Positions 9,880 through 22,210 of a stretch of 64,000 nucleotides of DNA are shown piece by piece. Source of the stretch: Stratiolaelaps scimitus (lineage: Eukaryota; Arthropoda; Arachnida; Mesostigmata; Laelapidae); assembly GCA_019614645.1 (NCBI GenBank), contig JABWDB010000005.1, positions 7,038,001-7,102,000 of the forward strand, written 5' to 3'. Numbering within the stretch: position 1 is the stretch's first letter; each line of letters begins with the position of its first letter. The notes beneath the pieces are model-generated. The model was not told where the DNA came from and searched no databases. It worked only from the letters and a program-made list of their open reading frames with translations. The position numbers and the translations under genes were made by a program.

Positions 9880-12315
9880 AACGGTGCATCCGGTGATGAC
9901 GAAGAGGGCTTAACGAACAAATAGAAGGATACGTATAATAGAAACAGCAGCAGCAGCTGCATTGAGAGAAAAGTGAAAACTCCAGGATAATTTAACCAGT
10001 GCGGGTCGACTACAGCTAGGTGGTACAACCTGTTGATTTAGCAACCTGTTGATACTCAGCAGCATGTAGCAGCCTTAGGGCAGCCAGGACGCGTATGATA
10101 GAAATCCATTCGTATGGTCATTGGTCGCGTGAACGTCAATGGTTGACCTTGGTGCCAGCCGGCGTTGAGGCTCTATGTAACCATGTATGGATGTGTTTGT
10201 GTTAACCTGCCGTGGGTATACCCGTTGTAGAACGATAGCTCGTACGGGTTGTGTTCAATCTACAAAAAATCGAAAGGTATTGAGCGATATTTATTAAACA
10301 ATCATCTGTTAACAGGACGCGTAATGAGCACAGCATCAGTCGAGCAAAAGGCTCTTGTAAATTGGTTCACGTCGTTTTTTTAACCTTCGAATCCATGCCA
10401 TCCCGACGCCACTGGCGCATGACGCATCCGTCATGGGAGAGACTTCAGTCCGGCGGAGATACAGATATGCCTCGAAACTGATTCCTCATAGCGTCATCAT
10501 TAATTATCGATGAATACGGATTCCGGTTGTGTGTTCGGCTGGAAACGGCATTTTCCCAGCATTGTTCCCCCCCGGGAGCATATTTTCTCAAACTGTTAGC
10601 GACTTATCGATTGCGTATGATAGGCGTATTTCGAAATTTCCTTGAATGGGACGATACAAACGGCCGAACCCATTCCAGCGTCGCTCGGCTCAAGCGGTTA
10701 CCTTATCCGACAGCCGATTGAACGTGAGATCGTCCCTTGTTGACTCAATATGACCAATACGCGACGAGCTGCAGTCGAATCGCACGCCGCCTCTGTCATA
10801 GGCTCGGTCGAATATATAAGACAGTGAGAAACACTATGGCCGTCATAGCCTCCCTCTTCCTCTTGGTCCCACGGCAACAGCCGGACGACGCTCGTATTGT
10901 GGCTTGAACTGTGTTTACTATTTGAAGAGAAGCGAGCGGCCTTTGACTCTCGTTCGTCTTTTTCCAATGAACATTAAACCCTCAGACAGCCACTCAGTCG
11001 CTCGATCGCTGGATGTCGTCGTTATTGTCACTGATATCATTCGGTGGCCCAAACAAAATCCGCCGTTCCGCGTATTCTGTTCGCGGACGGGAATGTTCTT
11101 CAGCTCGTCTCTTTATGTTGCTGTCCGTTGTCGCCTGGTCACTATCGGGTGGTATCTGATTCATTCTCGAGTCGATTCGCCTGGCTCATTTCTTGAGTCT
11201 AATTTCATGCAATTCGAGCCCATGCAACCGCCGCCCTATCAGCCGGCGAATGAACTTCGTTTACCCAAACGAGATATGGTGTGCTGTCGAATTGAATGAT
11301 GATACCAGTGACGCGTTGGTGTCGCCCCAGAACGTTCAATGCGCTCTCAAACGCAAACAGCTGAGATGAGATACCTGTGGTACATGAGAAACTGTATCAA
11401 CAGCGGCGCTCGAACACCCGTTGACCGTTGAATGTCATCGAAATGGACAAAATACGCTGATTCTCTTGTCGTCGTGTGAACTTGACGTCGTGCACGAGGA
11501 AATTAAATGACGGGAAATGAGTGAAACTATTATATAAGATAGTAGATTGTTGGCTGTGTGCTTCAGGCAAACCCTTCAAAGTTGATGGCCCATTGCATAA
11601 TGAATGGCGCTGCGATCCAGGTCGTTTAATGCCAAACACGGCCCAAGCTCGCTGGCGTTGCTCTGTCACGTTGAACTTGGCAAGGTCGAATTGGGATCAG
11701 CAGCGAACCACTATTGATGAACTGTGATACGGTGTGCACTCGCGTTACAGACGCCTGCTTCAATGATTCTATTTGAAGGAAATGTCAAGAGCGTATGAAT
11801 TCTCTCGCTCGTATCATTTTTCGGGCTGAGATAATTATTCACGTTCGTCTCGCGTAATCAACTACAGAAACTGTTCATGCCGTATAGCGCTTTTTCCTCT
11901 ATCAACGCATGCTCGATGCGTCCAACGTTGCTGACCTCCACAGGACATTCTACCAGTATACGTTAGAGTTAATTAATTATTATTTTTTCATTGGAAGGCT
12001 ATGCAAGCCGCACAGCAAAACCTAATACGCATAAATCAAATCCACAGTTTCCTTATATCTTTCTCTCTCTCTCTATTTGATCATCTCCCATCGACTATGC
12101 CAGCGGCCAGAGGGGAAAGGTTTACTTAATTCGACTGATCGCTTAGCTCGTTTAGCGGTCGGTGCGTTGTCTGGGCGTGGTGGTTGTTAGAACACGGAAC
12201 GGAGATAGTCCATCTCATGGCACTTCAGCCGTACATCCATAGTCGGCTTGTTTCGTTCGGCTTCGCGCTCGCCCTTACCGCAAGTGCCACCGATCGGTGG
12301 ACGAGTCCGACTTAC
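9880..12315. other. Non-coding stretch
   Basis: Several 65-130-codon frames on both strands (for example 10904-11299 + and 11397-11669 -) have no motif and many lack an ATG start. A (CT)n patch lies near 12061-12074. Nothing else supported. Confidence 0.45.
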
Positions 12316-12411
12316 GCACCGTCGTACCGCGGCAGGTTGACGGCTTGCGGCTTGCAGCGCAACGGCTGGTCGCGGGTGCAGTGATCGAAGCGGGGAGTGG
12401 GACCGGAGCAT
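12316..12411 (-). CDS. Candidate first exon
   Basis: Minus-strand ATG at 12411 opens 32 codons (start MLRSHSPLRSLHPRPAVAL) and meets GTGC|GTAAGT (12315-12310) in phase 0. It lies at the edge of a GC-rich, triplet-rich island (12140-13000) where several frames are open, which weakens the case. Confidence 0.22.
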
Positions 12412-14359
12412 CTACCAGCTCCTTCCTTGCTGTTCCTCATCGTCCCTCGGCCACTGCACCAGAATCGCTGTTCTCGCGCCCGTCGGCGTGGTTTCTTCTG
12501 ATTCCACCATTATTGCGGCTTGTGCTACCCTACTACCGCTGCCGCTGCAGCCACCACCACCACCACCGCCGTTGTTGCTGTACACAGCGTACTATGCTGC
12601 CCGCGGCCGACGCGCTCTACGAGGCGATACTAATGTTGATGATGTTGCTGTGCTGGGTGTCTGTGTGTCAGTACGCCCGTTCGTCGGCTGGTCGGTCGGT
12701 CGGACTGTCTGTCAGTCAGTGAGCGAAGCGTCTGTCTGCGTGAGAGAATGCCGAGTCAGCGGTCGGTGAGCGTAGTCTACGCGCGCTACGACGACTGGTG
12801 CTGCTGTGGCGTATCTTCACTCCACCCACAACGCACGTCCGGTTTTGGTCGGATGTCGAAGTCGGTGGCGGTGATCGCCACCACCACCACCGCCGTCGAA
12901 ACAGCCACAGAAAGCAGCGACGCGGCTTGCTGCAATGGTACGGAAGAGCCGAATGTTGGCAAGCAAAAGTCATTCAGCAACAGGGAACGATACAAGTTGT
13001 CGGTATGATTCGACCATCGTGGCCGGTCATCTGACCCGGCTAGCAGAGCTCTGAACTCTGCGTGGCGAACGATGCTAGATACCGCTTTGGCGATGCGCAA
13101 ATGGTGCAACTGTACGATATTTTTGCACCCGTACACATTATACCAGCTGGGTGTCGGTGAGACTATCGGAACGGACATGGCCCATGGGTCTATAGTGGAC
13201 ATCGTTGAGGACACTGGCCTCCTGTCTTGCAAGGGCGGCCATTACGCAACGAGTTGCTGTGATTGAGTAGCAATTTTTTTCTACATGCAATTATACGATG
13301 CATGTGGACTGCACGACCGCATCGGCAACGCCATGAGAAGTGCCATGATTGTTGTTTTCCCATTGTATTGTTGCTAGGGCATCTCGTTGGGCGGTCCATG
13401 TTGAGACACTCCGCGTGAGGGAGATTCTCTGAGAGTATCTCAACTCGAATCGTTGTGTGCTCGTTCGAGGTGGACGATTGCGCATTATCCGCACATCGTG
13501 CCACAGTCGAGAGTGAGTCGAGAGCGTAGCCAGACGAGCTTTGAAGCAGGCTATAGCCTTCAATTTATCTTTTCGCGGTTAGAATTGTATGGTTTTGGAT
13601 TGTATCAGTTAGTTAAATGCTGACTGTATCTCTTATGAGATTCTCAATGAGCCGATTGCTAGAACAGTTTAAGCGAGTTTAGTTGGCGTTTGTCTACCCG
13701 CTATTGTTAGCCAATGATACGAGTAGTCCTTGAAGTCTGCATTCGAAACCGCCAGGTCGCCTTCCGACTTCCTGTGATTATTATGGAATAGGCCAGCGTT
13801 CCTAGCTGAGTCCGTCGTATACGCACTCGTCTCTACATCTAGCTGTCTACCCTGAACTCTTTGCTTGAACCGTCGGCGTGTATATCTGGATGTGATATTT
13901 CGATCGAGGGATGTCCGCTCAACTTATACGATCGCCATCCCAAACGAGCCTGACTTAAAATATGCCTTTGTACTCAGCTGCCACCATTACGGCTCCACGA
14001 CGATGGGGAGACACTGTGATGCAAAAGGGTTCAGTAAATCAGCAGGTGAACTAGATAGACTAGTATCAGCCTAGCTGGGTGTACTGCTGTCTAGACGATA
14101 GTACACCAACATGATTTAAGCTGATTTCTGACGTGATTTTGTGAAAATTCCCAGTTCTGCCCGACTTTCCAGCCAAATAATGCATTATATATATAGATAA
14201 TCGCTTGTGCTTTTCTCTGCTAAGCGACTTAAGTGGCAGCTCGAGAAAGACGACAATCGACAACCGTGTCGTCATGTGAACACTGCGAGTTCAGCAGCGT
14301 CGAGCCGCTTCCAAACTGGACATGGCCCGTAAATGAAATGATGCTTAAACATGCTTTAG
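12412..14359. other. GC-rich island then non-coding DNA
   Basis: 12412-13000 has CCA/CAC triplet runs and frames open on both strands (12297-12722 +, 12786-13232 -), so no product is assigned. 13000-14359 has no recognisable coding signal. Confidence 0.4.
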
Positions 14360-14913
14360 TAAACTCACGTGGGAGTGCTCCGTAACGTCGAATCGAATGG
14401 TGCGCTACGGTCGTTACCGGCTGTACGGACAAGCCATGTCCGACTTGCTCACGAAGGTGAGTTAATATCGCACTTCCAATTCAACGTGCTACATTTTTGC
14501 AACAAGCGCATATCTATCAAAATAAGATTTAAAGCACCTTCACGATGGCTTGCCGAGCGGGCGGGCTCTCTCTCTCTCTCTGTCTCTCTTGAAATATGAA
14601 ACATTTTGAGACGTTGATACAAGGCGAATGAGTTTTTATAAACAGAAATTAAAAAACTATGCTTCTGATCTAAGCCACCGGAATCGAGCCCTGAACCGAG
14701 CTAATCTAAAAACGAGGTGAGCTTAGGCGAGTATTCATTGGGAGCGTTGTTACTCTGCGCCAGTCACTCCGCTTCGGACAATCGACTCATTTATTGACGA
14801 TTGGCAATCCACACAAGTGCTGGTATGGATCTGTACAATCGCACGTTGCAATTGTGCTATTTAGCAATACAGAGCTCATGTCCAACAGCAGCCCTTTGCA
14901 GCAGCAGCAGTAG
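14360..14913 (+). CDS. Candidate three-exon gene fragment, coiled-coil-like
   Basis: Three pieces fit by phase. Exon a 14360-14456 ends YGQAMSDLLTK at GAAG|GTGAGT, phase 0, with internal ATG at 14397. Exon b 14646-14716 follows TTTTTATAAACAG and reads KLKNYASDLSHRNRALNR, ending phase 2 at ACGAG|GTGAGC. Exon c 14865-14913 follows GTGCTATTTAG, continues the frame through TELMSNSSPLQQQQ and stops at TAG. The basic/polar heptad-like text of exon b could be a coiled coil. Introns would be about 190 and 148 bp. No family recognised; phase agreement over two junctions has roughly a one-in-nine chance at random. Confidence 0.33.
14566..14589. repeat. (CT)n microsatellite
   Basis: About twelve CT units with one G interruption, inside the proposed intron of the 14360-14913 candidate. 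Confidence 0.9.
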
Positions 14914-15331
14914 CGACAGCAGCGGGGATTCTCGTTCATAAACTCGTGTGAGCCATAGACCGTGATTCCATTCGTGTTCTGCGCTCTTCGTGCCTGCTAC
15001 TCCACGTCCGCTAGTCCGTTCTCCATTGTTTGTCGGCTACGATCAGACACCAGATCCCAATGGTGCAGTTGGCTGCCTCGTGGCGGAATGGTCATCCACT
15101 TCGACGTCATCATTGTGTGCCGCAGGAGGAAGGATTCAGGTGTCTATCTGTAATAGACAGTGCCCAACAGACAGGTAGCTCTGAGCCGCACAACCATCTA
15201 CCTATACAAAGCAATCCTTCTTGGTCGGGTCTCACCTCCTCGCGCGCCTGGCTGTACTGTGTGACCGTGTGTCTGATAAACACGTAAGATAGTCTACACG
15301 CATATAGCAGGACGAAGCGGTGCTAACTACG

Positions 15332-15788
15332 ATGGAGTCGCTGGAACCGAAGCGGCGGAGGCGGCGGCGGCCGCGTTCTCTTGGGCTGTCGTTCAGCGAG
15401 AGACGACCGCCGATGAAACGGCCGACGGCCGCCGCCTCCTCACTCGAGGACAGCAGTGACTGCTCGGCCGGGCGACCCGGCTTCACCGACGTGTGCTTGT
15501 TGTCGTTGTTATGATTTAGAACGCAGTCGCATACGGAACGAGCACGACCAACGGTGGTGTCCAACGGCAACGGTGGTGCCCGAACGCTCGCGTCTATTCA
15601 CCGCGGCGGCAGCGGAGGCAGCAGCGGCGACAGGCAGTCGCATCACTCTGCATCGTGCTACGAGACAAGCTGAGCAACCTCTTCTGGCCGAGCCGATCAA
15701 ATTCAGACTAATCCAGCCGACTGAACTCAGCTCAAGCGACGAGGCACCTACCCGACGAACGCCGTCTGATGACGAACTGTTTGGTTGG
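15332..15788 (+). CDS. Candidate basic/acidic low-complexity coding exon(s)
   Basis: From ATG 15332 a frame reads MESLEPKRRRRRRPRSLGL, a polybasic stretch that could be a nuclear-localisation signal, then SSLEDSSDCS, and stops at 15513. A second frame from about 15521 ends in LSSSDEAPTRRTPSDDELFG at TTGG|GTAAGA (GT at 15789). A T-rich acceptor (TTGTTATGATTTAG) lies at the switch, but no donor leaving a normal-sized intron was found between the two. They may be alternative exons or chance in GC-rich DNA; the minus strand is open too. Confidence 0.28.
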
Positions 15789-17897
15789 GTAAGAGCAGTT
15801 TTCTCGCCTCGTCGACTCTCTTAACCTCCACGACCTCCCTCCCAGGTCAGCAACCTGCCCACCTGCCTAACTAACACGAATGCTCCATACAACGCTCCAC
15901 CGTATACTAGCTACGGTCTAGTCAGAGCGAGAGTTAGTGCGAGACCGTATGAAATTGCTGCTGCCAATGCAACGCCGTAGAGCGGTAATGATGGTAGCAG
16001 CAGTCGTTGTACTATTGGAGTAGTATACTATATCAACTCCGGATTCGTTCTAACAGAGGCCATCGGAGCCAAACGTAGCTCGGCTGTTTCTGTCGTTTTC
16101 TGCTGATGCTGCTGCTGCTGCTGCTGCTCCGCTCGATCCTGAGCGATCGCACGAGGAGAAAGAAGAACAAATAGTTGCTCGTAACGGCATCGAGCCTCGG
16201 GGTCGCCACAAACGCAACAGGTCGCTACAAACGATTACTACTGCCACTCGAGTGGTAGTCCCAACCTGTGCGCCAGTAGACCATAGGATGGACCATGACG
16301 CTCCGCGCCACCGGAGCGCGTTAGCTGTCGCTGTAGACGACCGGTTAGTCGACCTGGAGAACGAGGGTGGAAGACAGCGGAACCTAAGCGGCCGAAAGTA
16401 TTTCGATCCGTCGGGTTGTATCGATCGGGAACATCCCTTGCTCGCTCTGTCGCTCTTTATCTCTTTTGTCGCTCGCCGAACGTTTGGTTTTTGCTGGCCT
16501 CATTGGGTTAGGCTACGTGACCATCATCACCGTCATCATAACACAGCCGCACGATGGCGTCGTATCAATCGTTGGATCGCATTAAAGTACCTAGCAATGA
16601 GGCCGTGCTGCACGGCAACCAACGTAAACTCCGTTATTACAACTACAACTGCTGCCGCTGTTGCTGCCGCTGCTGCTGGATTAGTCGTCGTCTCCAGACA
16701 GCAAATGCCGTTAGCGGGAACAGATGCGGCAACTGGAAATAGGGCGAATCCAGACATGAGCCAGCTGGCCCCATCCCGCTCATCGAACCACTTATAGACT
16801 AGTTAATGTATAGGTGGTCGAACGTGATGCATTCGTAACTAAAAAAAAATGGGACAGGTTGCCCCAGCAGGAACCCTTACAAACAAACAAGATTGTCCGA
16901 GAAAGTAGAATTTTATTGGTTTGTATCACTTTACACATACACATACTCTATGGCGTATATGAGAGCGATGACGAGCGATGAGAGCGGTTAACTTTAGTTG
17001 CTATTGTGTTTTCTCCATCGAAAGTAACCGAGCCATATTTGTGACTTCAACTCCGTTTGTCCGACATCAATATCGAATTATGACTGCCAAAAGAATGGCT
17101 GTCCGCCTGTTTAAACGGAATTACGAATGTAATGTACAGAGGGACAGAGGAAGAAAGAGACACTCAACCTACTTTCGTTGATGAGTGCGGTATTTGTGTT
17201 GGGGCTAAACTACGAACGCGTCGAACACTATAAAGGATGGATCACCGCTAGTCGGCTGTACTATCCGATGCAGTCAGGGGCCGTGTAAACGATTCGTTGG
17301 TGCTCAGGTTGCGCGCGTCACGTTGGGATGCATGGTTATTTCACTGTGGTACACGGTCCGACAAATGCAGTCCGGCCAATCGCTGGTACCGCATCGCATG
17401 TGTTGGGGGTCGCAGCATCGCAGCTTACCAACCACCAGACCGCCCGACACAATCTACTCAAAGCACAATCGGGTCGTAACTTAGATATCTGTCAAGTCCC
17501 TCGTGTCTCCGTAGTGTGTTACCTGCCAGCCATAGCTGCGTTTTCTTTCCGCGCCTCCCTAAGGTAGTGGCACATGCTCCTGGATTCGGCCGTCGAACGA
17601 ATTGAATAGATTTTGGCCCGCTGCAGCTGCCACCACCGCTGGCACAGCCGGCACAACCACCAACGCCACCAGCAGCATCGACGCATCTGGCTCACAACTG
17701 GACGTAACCGTCACCGCTGGTAGCGGATGGGCCCCCTTTGAGCAGCGATCGTTTATACACAGACACACCTATATATATATATATATATATATTGGCATAT
17801 GCGCACGTTTTACACTGCGCTGGACGACCGGTACTACTCCATACTACTCGATAACGAGAAGAACAGAATAATAGTCATCGGTATTATCGGCTACCGA
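15789..17897. other. Triplet-rich stretch with one 170-codon frame
   Basis: Holds the CTG run at 16101-16128 and a plus frame 16288-16797 (ATG with A at -3 and G at +4, containing VDDRLVDLENEGG, later Ala/Val runs from GCT repeats). Length is near the chance limit and no family is visible, so it is not called as a gene. A (TA)n run lies at 17770-17792. Confidence 0.35.
16101..16128. repeat. (CTG)n triplet repeat
   Basis: About nine CTG/CAG units with one GAT interruption. Confidence 0.9.
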
Positions 17898-18714
17898 TCA
17901 GAGATCGTGTGGGTGCAGTAATGTTCTCCGAGCGATCATTTCATTCGATGATGAATCGAGTTTGGGTGTACTCGTTGTCAACAGGGAGAAAAGACAACGC
18001 AAATCGTTGAGGTTTGTTTGTTCTTCAACGACCTGTGAAACAAACGAACAGAAGAAGGACAGGGCAGCTGTTAAATATAACAGCGTGGTTCGTGTCGCCT
18101 GCAAGGCAGAGAAGCACAGGACAGGCTGGTCCTCTGAATCCTTAGAAGTTCGTGACATTTGACTTACACACGTGGTGTCACTAGACTGAAGCAAGAGGAA
18201 CTAGTGGTTATATATATATATATATAAGGAGTTGATGGAGGGCAGGGGAGAGCCGGGCCCTGACCAAGGGTCCAAAGGTGACCGTAAGTTCTGCATCGAA
18301 AATGTCTGTACGAAGCCGAAGAGAAGCGCACTTGTTTGAACAACTGTCTGCCCAGTGCCACCGAATGCTCGCCGTCCTTCTGTGGAAATCACTTGTCACA
18401 TGGCCCCAGTGACCACATTGAGGGATTTATTTAAGTGACGTCTTCAGTGATTCCAGTATTAGCAAATGGTCAATTCGATTGGGCTTAATCCGTCGGTGGT
18501 GTTTTACGTAACGCGCTAGATTGGAAAACAAAGCAGAGAGAGAGAGAGAGAGAGAAGTACGCCTCATGCTGTCAAATGAATAACGATAAATAACATGAAA
18601 TATAATTTCTCTAAGGGTAAACACGAACTGCATCTCGTGTTCTCTTACATACTTCTCCTAGAGACTTACCTGAACCTTAACTGGTAGCCGGTCGCGAAAG
18701 ATAAATGCCAACAT
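17898..18714 (-). CDS. Candidate two-exon small gene, minus strand
   Basis: Exon 1 (18714-18670) begins with ATG and reads MLAFIFRDRLPVKVQ, ending in phase 0 at a consensus CAG|GTAAGT donor (18669-18664). Exon 2 (18185-17898) follows a very good acceptor, CTCTTGCTTCAG, in phase 0. It starts SSDTTCVSQMSRTSKDSE, contains a hydrophobic segment LYLTAALSFFCSFV that could span a membrane, and ends at TGA. The product would be 110 residues. The intron is about 484 bp and contains two (microsatellite) runs. A TAG lies in frame just before the ATG. No homologue recognised and no AATAAA seen just downstream. Confidence 0.4.
18209..18226. repeat. (TA)n microsatellite
   Basis: Nine TA units. Confidence 0.9.
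18534..18555. repeat. (GA)n microsatellite
   Basis: About eleven GA units, inside the proposed intron of the 18714-17898 candidate. Confidence 0.9.
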
Positions 18715-18735
18715 ATGCTAGATATCTTGTGCCTG

Positions 18736-18763
18736 TATATATATATATTTATATATATATATA
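18736..18763. repeat. (TA)n microsatellite
   Basis: TA units with one TTT interruption. Confidence 0.9.
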
Positions 18764-19578
18764 CAATTATTGTGTGGTACAACTGCAGATCTCTTTGCGG
18801 TCTGCACAAATCACAATGCGTAGAATAATAGAAGATAATCATTAACCCCTTCTCGTTTTCACGTGCAGCAATAGTGTCACGCAGCTGCCAGGTGATTATT
18901 ATGCATCTGAATTGCATAAACGAGGTGAACGAAGGCGGCCATCACGCCGTCTCATTTCACGAGATTGATATTAATTCTGCTTGGTTCGCTCACTCGATGA
19001 TTATGAACTCCGATGTGTTGACTCAAGGTCTCTTTCCCCCCATGCTCTCGAGTTAAATGGACCTCGGTCGAACAACGAAGTTTATTCTGGCCGGAGACGG
19101 GACTTGCGTTTGATCTCGTTCGAGACAAACGCTAGCCGCCGCCGCCGCCGACGTTCAACCAAATTCTCACGGGCCACAGTTTTCGCTGGAATACACGCTC
19201 GCTGTGTTTATATTATAGTTTTGTTGCCCGTAGGCGTGAATTCGCTGTGTGTGAGTAGGCAGTGCTGTACACCGATACTGCCACTGCCGTGATATTCGGT
19301 ATTGTAGCAGAACTGTAGCAGTGACGTGAGTCGTGAATCAGCTAATTCGCGCTTAGGGTATGCATACCCTCCGATCGAGCGGCTGCGGTTGTCGGTAGCA
19401 CGCGGCAGCCGTGTGTGGTCCTCAACGTTGTGAACGGCCGAGACTGCATTACGCCTTTAATCTGTACGATATAATTGCTTCGCCCAGTAACTGTGGAATA
19501 CCCTGTCGATGAACAGCCGGTTCGACCTCGTCGACTATAGTTCGGGGTTTTCGGTGCGCGAATGTTTGAAATTGTTCG

Positions 19579-19612
19579 TCAGTTCGTTTGTTGGAGCTAC
19601 CTCCCCGTGACG
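19579..19612 (+). promoter_or_regulatory. Candidate arthropod-type core promoter (Inr + DPE)
   Basis: TCAGTT at 19579-19584 matches the arthropod initiator TCAKTY exactly. Taking A19581 as +1, positions +28 to +32 (19608-19612) read TGACG, which fits the downstream promoter element consensus DGWYV. This is followed at once by an ATG in good context and a consensus donor. No TATA box is seen at -30, as expected for a DPE promoter. Two or so such pairs are expected by chance per strand; the neighbouring exon signals raise the odds. Confidence 0.35.
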
Positions 19613-19660
19613 ATGGACCCGCGTAACCAATCGAACGGAATGATCAACTTGTGTTCATCG
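19613..19660 (+). CDS. Candidate first coding exon
   Basis: ACG ATG G context (A at -3, G at +4). The sixteen codons read MDPRNQSNGMINLCSS and end in phase 0 at TCG|GTAAGT (GT at 19661). It sits 32 nt after the predicted start site at 19581. The rest of the gene was not traced, and the product is unknown. Confidence 0.35.
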
Positions 19661-19691
19661 GTAAGTGACAGTCGACTGGAGGAGAAGCGGT

Positions 19692-19883
19692 TTATATTCT
19701 ACTTATCAGAGAATGCGACTTGAGGACCGGGTGCGTATCCGGGTCCTCGTAGGACTCGCTGTAAAACGATGCAAGTTGGGCCGCTTTCTCCTTCATTTCT
19801 CTCTGTATCGTGCGTAATCTCTTCATGCTCTGCTCCTCCCTCGATATTGACATTGCAGGATCGAGGGGCGGCTCCCTGATCAC
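19692..19883 (-). CDS. Candidate exon, helical charged segment
   Basis: Minus-strand frame containing MKRLRTIQREMKEKAAQLA then SFYSESYEDPDTHPVL and a TAA stop at 19692. The text looks like an amphipathic helix followed by an acidic tail. A second minus frame (20121-19699, 140 codons from an ATG) overlaps it and is equally open, so only one, if either, is real. It could also derive from a retroelement ORF1. Not recognised. Confidence 0.28.
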   Translation of the reverse strand: MIREPPLDPAMSISREEQSMKRLRTIQREMKEKAAQLASFYSESYEDPDTHPVLKSHSLISRI

Positions 19884-22143
19884 CCAGAGTGGTCGCCCAT
19901 GTTGTTGCCTTTAGTGATGCAGGTCTCGCTATCGCGAGCATCGTCGGCTCGACGCTGTCACCCGCTTGACATCTAGAAACTCTGTCCAACGCTGGCTGAG
20001 CTACCGATGCCCGCGTCACCATAGAAGCCCACCGGAGCCTACCGGTGCAAAGGTACCAATACGGCCGTTGGTGTACAAATCCGCATGCTCCCTCAGGATA
20101 CAACAATATCATGGTTGTCATCAGCAGCTTTGGTGGATTTCCGCACAGACCGTAGAGGACCCTCTAGCCACATGGAGAGCTTTAGCGGCGCCTATGAATT
20201 CACCCATCGCGTTTAGTTCAAATGGAGACGCTTTACAAAACGGTTTTTTCTCGTATTGACGCTGGTAGCTTGCTGCCGTCGCGTGTCGAATCGTGTCGGC
20301 CTGTTTCCTCTACGTCATATGCTGATGCGATAGTCCTCCACAGTGTTCTCATTCCTGCTACAGCTATTGCTGGCGTGACGACTCTGTTGATGTCGCGTGA
20401 CAAGGCGGCATGGTGTCGCCGGTGAAGCGTGTCGCGGCCCTCCGTCCGTCGAACAGTTTCCGAACAGTTTGCCTTCTATAATAGAATCGGGACCAGCAGC
20501 AACAGTAGAGGTTTTCCACTTTTTGATCCACGCACAGCATTTCACCCTTACCGCCACCCTGAGCAAAAATCGAGCGGCCGAGGAGCACTTGTGTCAGAAG
20601 CTGTAGGTGCAGAAGTCATTGCCGTGGTAGATAATAGCTATGGTAGTATATAGTAATACTGTAGATTCAGTGCTCGTGGCCGTTGCTCCAACAGCCGAAC
20701 TTCTCGTTCCGTCGGTAGTCAGCAATGACTACTGTCTCCGGTAGGAGTCTGCTGTCCAATGTTGCTGGACGCCGTGTTCTTTGTTGCCTACGAACAACTA
20801 CAGACACAGCGATGTAACGCTGCTGGTGATAGCGGAGCTGCGACAGCAACACCGACCTCTAGACCACCAAAACAACAACAGCAACCATAAACAACGATGA
20901 CTACGTCCTGACCACCACCGACCGCTGACAGGGAAGTGGTGCTTGCTGACTGCCATATTGACATTCACCGAACAGCAACACTGCGTACCAATCGTAATTT
21001 AACATCAGGAAAACTAGAAGAAACGGATTATCTCTGATTTATTTCCCTTCTTACTTTCTCTCCCCATCTTCCTCTTGGGTCGCCGTAGACCGCTGAAGGT
21101 TTCTCCATGAGCCTTTCTTCTGAATGGCTTTATCTGGCATTTGTTACCGGCCAACGACCGCATTTCACCAAACTAACAACAGCCACAACGGCAGCAGCAG
21201 CAGAAATAGGTGGTTGCAGCTGCTGCTGCTGCTGTTGCCGCGTGCCTTCTCATCTTGCGTCGGCCGTATCTTTTTGTTGACTTGTCACTTCCGCCCCCGC
21301 AGTGACGGTGTCCCCACAGTTTTCAATAACTTCGGGCCAGCTCCTCCGTCGAGAGCTGCTGCTGCTGCTGGCAGCAGATTTGCTCAGAAAAAAACTCATT
21401 GTTGCCACTGTCGCGTCACATTGCGACTGTTACTGCTGGTGCTGCCGGTGATGATGATAATATATGTCCCTTGTAACATTGATATCTACACATGGGTGCT
21501 CCCATATCTGTGGGTAACTGTGCGATTATTGAAGACGTCGGTGGACGTCGAGGAGCGGGTGGTCAGCCAGGCGCGTACGCGCTTACAATTGGTGAGAGCA
21601 CCAGGCCGGAGGCTGAATTGTCATAGAAGAAATCGTTGAGCGAAGGAACAGTCGCGGCCAGCGGAGGGACAGAGCGCGCGTGTGTTCGCGTATTACAGGC
21701 TTTGTAGTGTTTTCGTCGTAGTAAACATTTCGTGCGGCTCCTACATTTTGGTGGGATAAGGATCGTAAATAAAGGCGTGACCGAGACACGATATGGAGAA
21801 GAGCTTAAGGCGAACTACGGCGGGTGAGTGTGAACGGGGCCGAGAAAGAGAGAACTGTGAAAATGGTGCCAATTCGGATAAGATAGGTTATGACTCAGGA
21901 ACGAGGAATCATAATAATGCGAACCGGAACCTTCTCCACGGAGTCGATCGCATCTTAACGGAACTGTTGCCTAGGGAATACGTTCAACCATGAAGCTAAG
22001 AGATCTATGATGCTTTAGATGAGAGACCTCGACGGACTGAACTCAGTTTAGGTGAATGTGTATCCTTCTACAGAGGAACATGATGAAACATACGCATGCA
22101 TGAACGTTTCCAGATTTACACGCCATAATCTCATAGTTTGATC
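19884..22143. other. Stretch without supported genes
   Basis: Includes CTG-rich DNA at 21215-21245 and 21355-21370 giving a 171-codon leucine/alanine-rich frame (21124-21639), and a tiny possible first exon at 21793-21823 (MEKSLRRTTA, donor GTGAGT). Neither is convincing. Confidence 0.35.
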
Positions 22144-22149
22144 TCTTAC

Positions 22150-22206
22150 TTGTAGTTTCGTAACAATATACCAGTTCAGCCATAAAACATTAGCAGTCAA
22201 CGTCCC
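22150..22206 (-). CDS. Candidate 57-bp internal exon
   Basis: On the minus strand the acceptor TAGAAAAATTGTTCAG precedes 19 open codons reading GTLTANVLWLNWYIVTKLQ, followed by CAA|GTAAGA. Phase 0 at both ends. The hydrophobic aromatic text could be part of a membrane segment. No neighbouring exon was linked. Confidence 0.3.
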
Positions 22207-22210
22207 CTGA

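Noticed and set aside
21124..21639. 171-codon plus frame with leucine-rich runs resembling membrane segments
   Set aside because: The leucine and alanine runs come from CTG/GCT repeats; no conserved motif, other frames also open.
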